From Sweltsa coloradensis (Eukaryota > Arthropoda > Insecta > Plecoptera > Chloroperlidae), in contig JAMZAV010000776.1 in assembly GCA_024449915.1 (NCBI GenBank), positions 186,001 to 250,000 of the forward strand: a stretch of DNA of 64,000 nt. The letters run 5' to 3'. This document shows positions 61,301 to 64,000 of the stretch, in pieces. The notes beneath the pieces are model-generated. The model saw only the letters and a program-made list of their open reading frames with translations, searched no databases and was not told where the DNA came from. The translations under genes and the position numbers were made by a program. How positions within the stretch are numbered: the first letter of the stretch is position 1; each line of letters begins with the position of its first letter.

Positions 61301-64000
61301 AGACAAGTCAGTCTCAATGGATGGATTCGTTGAGGCAACGGGCAGTGTCTCTGGCGGCAATACCAACTCAAGAGAAAAGTCTCCGATCCTGGCACGACTT
61401 ACCCAAGATGAATTTGGGTAGTATTCTTGGTCCAGGTTTCCACTAGGTGTGGTAACACTGTTATCGGAACTTGAGTTATTGTCTAATGAAGAGACTAAAT
61501 TGGCACTAGGGTTCTCTAATCGGCAGCCAATAGACGAAGTAACAGAACTGTGAGAGATATTTGTGCTATTTGAAGGCATTGATTGGTTTAGTGGGGGTGA
61601 TAACGGAGAATCTAAAATATTGCAACTTGTAATCTGTGAGGATGTCGGAACAATATTGTTGTTGTCTCTGGTTGTGGCATTACAAAGTTGATTGTGTTCT
61701 AACAAGGAAGGCTCACTTGGATTTGATTGGTTGCTGGACGACGCTTCTGTTGATTTTGCAGTAGTTGGGACAACAGTTGGTGATAATGGTGAATCTAATA
61801 TTTCACTTTTGGGGGATGCATTTGTGATATGAGGTAGATAAGGTTCGTAACCGCTGGACGTTGGATCTGGTGATGTAGGCAAGTCGCATGTTTCATTCCT
61901 TGGGACAGAATGTGCTATGTTTAGAAGACCTTTATTTACTGGATCGGGAGACATTGGTGAATCGCGCATTTCACTCACTTGAATGGAGAGAGGGGTGTTT
62001 AGGGCACTTTGTTGGTCTTCAGAAGGTGGATCGGGTGACATTGGGGAATCACGTATTTCGATTCTAGGGTCCACAACCCGTGGGGGCATAGAATCATCCA
62101 ACATTACATCTGGTGACATTGGCAAATCACGCATTTCACTCTCTGGAACTGGCTGAGCATTAACAAGCTCCTCATAGTATGATTCTGGTGACGGTGGTGA
62201 ATCGACAGGTAGAAATGGATTGACGGAGAACGAGTCGTTAAGCGGATGTTCAAAGGGAAACACTGGTGACCTCGGCGATTCGATAACCATGACTAGCTCG
62301 GGGGCGTCCGAAGGTTGTTCGGGAGGCTCTACCTCTTCTGGAGACATCGGCAAGTTTGGTTCTATCAAGACGTTGTCATGCTCCCGCGGTGGATCTCTGC
62401 TACTGTTGAGATTTGCACGAGTCGCAGGGTCATTCAACATGCGCGACAATACATCCGTCATTCGTTGCATCAGCGAAGAATGCAGTGTGCGTCTCGTTTG
62501 AACGAATTCTGAAAAGTAGAAAGAAAGAAAATCAGAAAAATAATTTTCAGTTAAAAGCAAGCAAATATGAACTCTTATCTGACTCATAACACTCATTCCA
62601 ACATTCTGATTGGTTCACCTTGAGATATACCACCACAAACTTTTTCTTCAATGTTGCCAGATATGCACAACAGCACTCACACAGATGTTATACGGAAATC
62701 AGGTCCACTGTTTACAATGAGCATTGTATTATTGAATGGGTTTATTGCACCATTTTTGTTGTCTCGACCTGGTTAAAACGTTAGATGTACAATGGACTTT
62801 AGATAAACTTTATAAATGGAAATTTTGAATAACCATTTCCTGCTTATAACAATGAAAAGTAGGTGCCGACGCTCTGAAAAGCTATAAAATGGGTTTGACT
62901 GTATAAATTTCCACCATGTTTTATTATTTAAAATTTCTCATAGGAAACCTGCAATGCATGTCCCTCTTTAGATGTCTAACTAGGTATTGGAGTTTGGACA
63001 ATTGTGAAGGGATGTCCAAAGGTTGTTTGCCAGGGCTCAATCCCTTGCATTCGTATTGACTACTGTGGAGACCCTAACGTCTGCCAGGATTGTCGGTCTT
63101 CACAGAATTTGAACCCCGGACTTCCCAAATAATGTTATATGATTCATGTTCCTCCTCTTCCTAATTTAAACATGTCACCCGTACCTCCGGGCCCGCTGGA
63201 ACCACCGTCCCTCTCGGGACGAGCGTTGGGCCCGGTGTCCGACCAATCTCCGCGAAGACGCAGGCGTCTGACGGGAGCAGGAGAACGTTCAGTTGAAGGT
63301 CCGTCTATGTCGCAATCCTCAGCTGTCGGGTTGGAGCTACTGGACCGGTCCTGTACCAACACAAACAACGGTATTATAACCCCATTAAATTAAATTAGTT
63401 AGAACTGGGGTATAATGAGAAATGACTGAGTAATTATATAATTTAACATTTAGTGGTTTCATTGATGGATACCTAGCTAAGCGTTAGTTCTTAGCTAAAG
63501 TTGCTCCCTCCATCACAAAACCTTTATTTCAGAATATTTTTTTTTACCAAATCAATTTAACATAGCCTAGATAAACAGATAACCTGAGCCATAAGTGTGA
63601 ATAATAATTTGCTTAATTCAATGCATTCTTAAACTTCATGGCAGAGTTTTAGTAATGATTACAGTTAATTCAAAGATTTATTTAAACCCTTTTTGACCGA
63701 AAATTTAAATAAACTCGATAAAAAAATACTACAGGCTTAAGGAAGCTATAGGGCCTAGATAGACGATAGCTATTTTCATAAATACGCCTAAATAAATAAC
63801 AATAACTAATACCGAATCCGAAGCAAATTGCTATTTTGCAACACTTCTTCAGCTAGTAGGCTTATAAACTAGACCTACGGTAGGCCTCAGATAAATAACG
63901 TTTGATTGAAATGAACTTACCTTCATCGAGAACAGGTAAAGAAGGTCTGAAGAGAAGCTGACAAGTATTTCCTCGCCGTCAGGGCTGTAGTTAAGGGAGG
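46269..64000 (-). CDS. DCAF6: DDB1- and CUL4-associated factor 6 (NRIP/IQWD1), 3' part of gene
   Basis: DCAF6 is a WD40 substrate receptor of CUL4-DDB1 ubiquitin ligases and a nuclear receptor co-activator in vertebrates. Nine exons are in phase on the minus strand: 64000-63921 (cut by the window), 63350-63185, 62508-60899, 60639-60527, 59760-59597, 59157-58922 (acceptor TTTCCAG just upstream), 56473-56221, 49478-49373 and 46312-46269. They hold an N-terminal WD repeat end ([19 protein letters not shown]), the conserved [27 protein letters not shown], a long disordered linker, and the C-terminal WD repeats ([38 protein letters not shown]). The product ends [20 protein letters not shown] and an arginine/proline tail. 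The linker exon (1,610 bases) has about ten SP-type repeats. The first WD repeats lie beyond the right edge. No clear IQ motif is seen where vertebrate NRIP has one. Confidence 0.95.
46364..46853. mobile_element. Non-autonomous hAT element, 490 bp, in last DCAF6 intron
   Basis: It starts TAGGGATGACATCGGGTA and ends CCGATGTCATCACTA. A perfect 8-bp duplication CTATCTAC flanks it (46356-46363 and 46854-46861). It is a sister of the copy at 55727-56212. It carries a copy of the SINE-type palindromic tail at about 46635-46690. Confidence 0.9.
47108..47492. mobile_element. hAT-like element, 385 bp
   Basis: The ends CAGCGATGACATTGATTCC and TGCCATGTCATCCCTA are flanked by ATAAATAG and ATAGATAG (seven of eight match). 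GAATCGAT repeats lie at both ends. The ORFs on both strands inside (47196-47487) are not supported as genes. Confidence 0.7.
47985..48368 (-). repeat. tRNA-headed SINE, inverted full copy
   Basis: Same family as 7725-8147, in reverse. The B box (GGATTCGAACCC on +) lies near 48302, with CTGCATTGGAAGCAG as the anticodon-type arm. The palindromic tail TACCCACTCAGTTATATAAC is at 48003. The ORF at 47889-48293 reads the SINE and is not a gene. Confidence 0.82.
48430..49166. mobile_element. Pogo/Tigger-type non-autonomous element, 737 bp
   Basis: The left end is CAGAGGAACTTCGGTCCAAC. The right end, read inward, is CAGTGAAACCTCGCTTCAAC. TA lies on both sides (48428-48429 and 49167-49168). The second TIR block ATCGTT/AACGAT and ACTGGGT-type sequence follow. 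A GC-rich centre (48690-48980) carries shadow ORFs only. Confidence 0.75.
49373..49478 (-). CDS. DCAF6: DCAF6 exon, conserved C-terminal helix
   Basis: 106 bases, acceptor TTATTTTAG. It encodes [35 protein letters not shown], and part of a glycine codon at GTGAGC. Confidence 0.95.
49505..49660 (-). CDS. Small ORF after a YY1-like ATGGCGGC start, uncertain
   Basis: 51 codons, [20 protein letters not shown] onward, with a good start context (AAAATGG). It lies on the same strand as DCAF6 and ends 26 bases before the DCAF6 exon at 49478. AAAATGGCGGC is the classic YY1-site form found at promoters and 5' UTRs, so this could mark an internal promoter. I do not recognise the peptide. Confidence 0.25.
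   Translation of the reverse strand: MAAPAKKPDVHHLVRLLPFELDLLPIQLHGVTKKKESRLAIKSQEMVLKEC
49820..51030. other. TAGGCCTA-rich intron segment, no gene seen
   Basis: This part of the 6.7-kb DCAF6 intron is packed with TAGGCCTA, CTAGGCCTAG and related palindromes, most densely at about 49840-50560. No coding exon is seen. Confidence 0.5.
51031..52655. mobile_element. TIR element about 1.5 kb in DCAF6 intron
   Basis: TGTAACGCCAGTGGCCGC near 51050, with GGCCGGGTAGTACTTTCAC, is mirrored by GTGAAAGTACTACCCGGCC and GGCGTTACA at 52445-52514. An outer pair, TGAGTAGAGATTATATGGTT (51025) and AACCATATAATCTATACTCA (about 52632), suggests the element reaches further out with about 105 bases of extra sequence in the right arm. 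No transposase is seen. Confidence 0.65.
52660..54530. other. DCAF6 intron, no gene seen
   Basis: AT-rich with dense GGCCTA motifs after 53680. The ORF at 53281-53538 has no recognised motif. CGTACGGTCAG repeats occur at about 53900-54300. Confidence 0.35.
54538..54722. repeat. 46-bp minisatellite, four copies
   Basis: ACACTATGCAATGATTTTCA begins at 54543, 54589, 54635 and 54681, a period of exactly 46. Each unit also carries TCTAGGCCTCG. The units differ at a few sites (AGTCTC/AGCCTC, CGGCTAG/CGTCTAG) in an alternating pattern. Confidence 0.92.
54734..54934 (-). CDS. Possible first exon of a THAP-type zinc finger gene
   Basis: 67 codons from ATG to a GAA|GTAGGC donor. The peptide opens [20 protein letters not shown] and continues to [16 protein letters not shown]17 and C20, then FP (41-42) and W52, fit the first half of a THAP (C2CH) DNA-binding domain, where a proline is followed ten residues later by the conserved tryptophan. 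The second C..H pair would need a downstream exon, which I did not find. It lies within a DCAF6 intron on the same strand. A YY1-like AAAATGGCGGC at 55030 sits about 100 bases upstream. It could be a transposase-derived relic. Confidence 0.4.
55030..55040 (+). promoter_or_regulatory. YY1-like motif
   Basis: AAAATGGCGGC. It is close to the possible THAP exon on the minus strand and the ORF at 55288 on +. Similar sites are at 49653-49663 (minus) and, weaker, 55301 (AAAATGGCGAC). Confidence 0.35.
55097..55186. repeat. Short-loop hairpin, about 40-bp arms
   Basis: CCAGTACGCCAGTACTATTA...AACTCCATGGT and ACCATGGACTTAGAATAGTA...CTGGCGTTACTGG pair almost throughout, with CAC as the loop. It lies in the DCAF6 intron between the possible THAP exon and the ORF pair at 55236-55620. 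Confidence 0.8.
55288..55620 (+). other. ORF pair on both strands over an inverted repeat, uncertain
   Basis: The + ORF (110 codons, with [19 protein letters not shown] near its start) and the minus ORF (55236-55598) overlap. Both encode a similar NVAxDISI stretch because AATGTTGCTATGGATATATC (55510) is mirrored by GATATGTCCACAGCGACATT (55575-55594). No family is recognised for either. An exon of a host gene on + cannot be excluded. Confidence 0.3.
55727..56212. mobile_element. Non-autonomous hAT element, 486 bp, abutting a DCAF6 splice donor
   Basis: It starts TAGGGATGACATCGGGTA and ends CCGATGCCATCACTA. A perfect 8-bp duplication CTACTTAC flanks it (55719-55726 and 56213-56220). On the minus strand that octamer reads GTAAGTAG, the donor of DCAF6 exon 56473-56221. 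The interior includes the SINE-type palindromic tail at about 55999-56060 and a run of T near 56108. Confidence 0.92.
56221..56473 (-). CDS. DCAF6: DCAF6 exon, C-terminal WD repeats; donor rebuilt by hAT target duplication
   Basis: 253 bases encoding [35 protein letters not shown] and [13 protein letters not shown], ending GCAGATATG|GTAAGTAG. The donor octamer is the 8-bp duplication of a hAT element that begins right after it. Confidence 0.96.
56568..56935 (-). repeat. Dispersed repeat family C, inverted copy
   Basis: TTGGAGAAGGGTTGACAGG, CAGCCTGAAGGGCTGGGGG, CTTTCTGGGACTCATCAGGC and TGCATGCATGTTGTCATC are in reverse order to 57836-58195, giving an inverted pair about 0.9 kb apart. The ORFs at 56809-57158 read the repeat. 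Confidence 0.78.
57262..57400 (-). pseudogene. LINE 3' end fragment
   Basis: ATCATCATCATCATTATCC, then GGCAGGGTCAGCTTGGGTTT and CTCCCAGCTCTC, the reverse complement of the 3' end of 1504-2812. Confidence 0.8.
57545..57788. repeat. Foldback MITE, 244 bp
   Basis: AATAGACCATTTTCAGAAT and GCAAAGCATTATGGGAGAAA at the left are mirrored by TTTCTCCCATAATGCTTTGC and ATTTTGAAAATCGTCTATT at the right. TGCTAAATGCCATA pairs with TATGGCATTTAGCA inside. Confidence 0.8.
57836..58195 (+). repeat. Dispersed repeat family C
   Basis: TTACTGGTTGTGCTGACGG, GATGACAACATGCATGCAG, CCCAGAAGGACGAAACACG, CAGCCCTTCAGGCTGG and CCAACCTGTCAACTCTTCTC. Same family as 39744-40064. Confidence 0.8.
58196..58777 (-). repeat. Non-autonomous element, family 2, full-length reference copy
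   Basis: On + it starts ATTGGATGAGCGAAGCAAAG and ends GCGTTTGCGAAGCTTCCTAG. GGATGAGC recurs inverted as GCTCATCC at about 58729. The end in CTAG followed by T, next to a GAAGCTTC palindrome, resembles a Helitron/Helentron 3' end; this is inference. Confidence 0.75.
58922..59142 (-). CDS. DCAF6: DCAF6 exon, acidic stretch and start of C-terminal WD repeats
   Basis: After a TTTGTTTCCAG acceptor (exon starts about 59148) it reads [14 protein letters not shown], a run of glutamates, [20 protein letters not shown], then [11 protein letters not shown] at a GTAGCG donor. The last motif matches the vertebrate KGHRNSR that opens the C-terminal WD region. The donor GTAGCG is weaker than the others. 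Confidence 0.88.
59490..59575 (-). repeat. tRNA-like repeat fragment
   Basis: On the minus strand: GAAGGTCCTGGGTTCGATCC with a perfect B box, preceded by TTTAACTCGCTATTTATACC. A SINE head or tRNA relic in a DCAF6 intron. Confidence 0.4.
59597..59760 (-). CDS. DCAF6: DCAF6 exon, central linker
   Basis: 164 bases, acceptor CATGCAG, encoding [20 protein letters not shown] and a [20 protein letters not shown] helix. Donor CAAG|GTCAGT. Confidence 0.88.
60225..60370 (-). pseudogene. LINE fragment
   Basis: CTGCATTGGGTCAACATTGAAGA and CTTCCTGCCACCACCACTC match the end of the LINE fragment at 38555-38660 in the same reverse orientation. Confidence 0.6.
60527..60639 (-). CDS. DCAF6: DCAF6 exon, [18 protein letters not shown] segment
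   Basis: 113 bases between TTCTAG and AG|GTACGA, continuing in frame from the linker exon and ending [10 protein letters not shown] plus two bases of an arginine codon. Confidence 0.88.
60899..62508 (-). CDS. DCAF6: DCAF6 large linker exon with SP-x-SP repeats
   Basis: 1,610 bases, open throughout. It starts [20 protein letters not shown]. It then runs as a low-complexity Ser/Pro/Asn/Glu region with about ten DSP(M/L)SP-type motifs, and ends in acidic [15 protein letters not shown] before GTCAGT. Introns flank it in phases 1 and 0. The antisense ORFs at 60890-62512 are shadows. Confidence 0.93.
63040..63130 (-). repeat. tRNA-like repeat fragment
   Basis: On the minus strand: GGAAGTCCGGGGTTCAAATTC (B-box-like) followed by GAAGACCGACAATCCTGGCA. 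A weak SINE-head relic just before the DCAF6 exon at 63185-63350. Confidence 0.3.
63185..63350 (-). CDS. DCAF6: DCAF6 exon with [14 protein letters not shown] motif
   Basis: Acceptor TTGGTACAG, 166 bases, phase 1 out. It holds the highly conserved [15 protein letters not shown] block before a glycine/serine stretch. Confidence 0.94.
63921..64000 (-). CDS. DCAF6: DCAF6 exon, end of N-terminal WD repeats (cut by window)
   Basis: 26 codons encoding [19 protein letters not shown] and YLFSMK, donor AAG|GTAAGT, phase 0. Confidence 0.94.

Noticed and set aside
60890..62512. Plus-strand ORFs opposite the DCAF6 linker exon
   Set aside because: Shadows of a long open exon with biased codon use; the minus frame has the conserved DCAF6 blocks.

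Overview
This is a window of animal (metazoan invertebrate) nuclear DNA. Three conserved genes are split by GT-AG introns, the intergenic DNA is AT-rich, and there are many small non-autonomous transposons, SINE-like repeats and LINE/Penelope remnants. I see no bacterial-type gene order and no CRISPR array. The palindromic octamer TAGGCCTA recurs throughout the non-coding DNA. That and the repeat mix would fit a marine deuterostome or lophotrochozoan, but the species cannot be fixed from sequence alone.

Layout, left to right. 1-10.9 kb: repeats only, namely a tandemly expanded element (84-1411), a broken non-LTR retrotransposon (1504-2812), a foldback (3516-3746), two TIR elements (4031-5495; 5567-6614, the second carrying a nested hAT), a tRNA-headed SINE (7725-8147), and another hAT (9196-9671). 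10.9-15.3 kb: a probable small unidentified gene on + (exons at 10962, 12027 and perhaps 13874), then an AT-rich stretch with poly(A) signals. 15.3-19.2 kb: Penelope-like fragments and two large foldbacks. 19.27-24.35 kb: the PICK1 gene on + (PDZ plus BAR scaffold). Six exons are visible; the first half of the PDZ domain is missing and one exon has a one-base frameshift. 24.7-34.4 kb: repeats, including a hAT MITE with perfect 8-bp target duplications and a 595-bp mariner-type element. 34508-36007: an uninterrupted 499-codon ORF for a secreted protein of unknown family. 37828-40620: the complete three-exon eIF3k gene on +. 41.9-46 kb: repeats and a Penelope-like GIY-YIG ORF. 46269-64000: the 3' part of DCAF6 (NRIP/IQWD1) on the minus strand, nine exons, continuing beyond the right edge. 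Its 6.7-kb intron holds a possible THAP-domain first exon.

The three recognised genes do not form a pathway. PICK1 is a membrane-curvature and trafficking scaffold, eIF3k is a translation initiation factor subunit, and DCAF6 is a WD40 substrate receptor for CUL4-DDB1 ubiquitin ligases. The most striking local event is a hAT-type element inserted at a DCAF6 exon edge, so that its 8-bp target-site duplication is the splice donor itself (GTAAGTAG) and the donor now exists in two copies. Also notable are about ten SP-x-SP type repeats in the DCAF6 linker, the frameshift and missing exon in PICK1, and a burst of TAGGGATG-ended hAT elements with 8-bp duplications.
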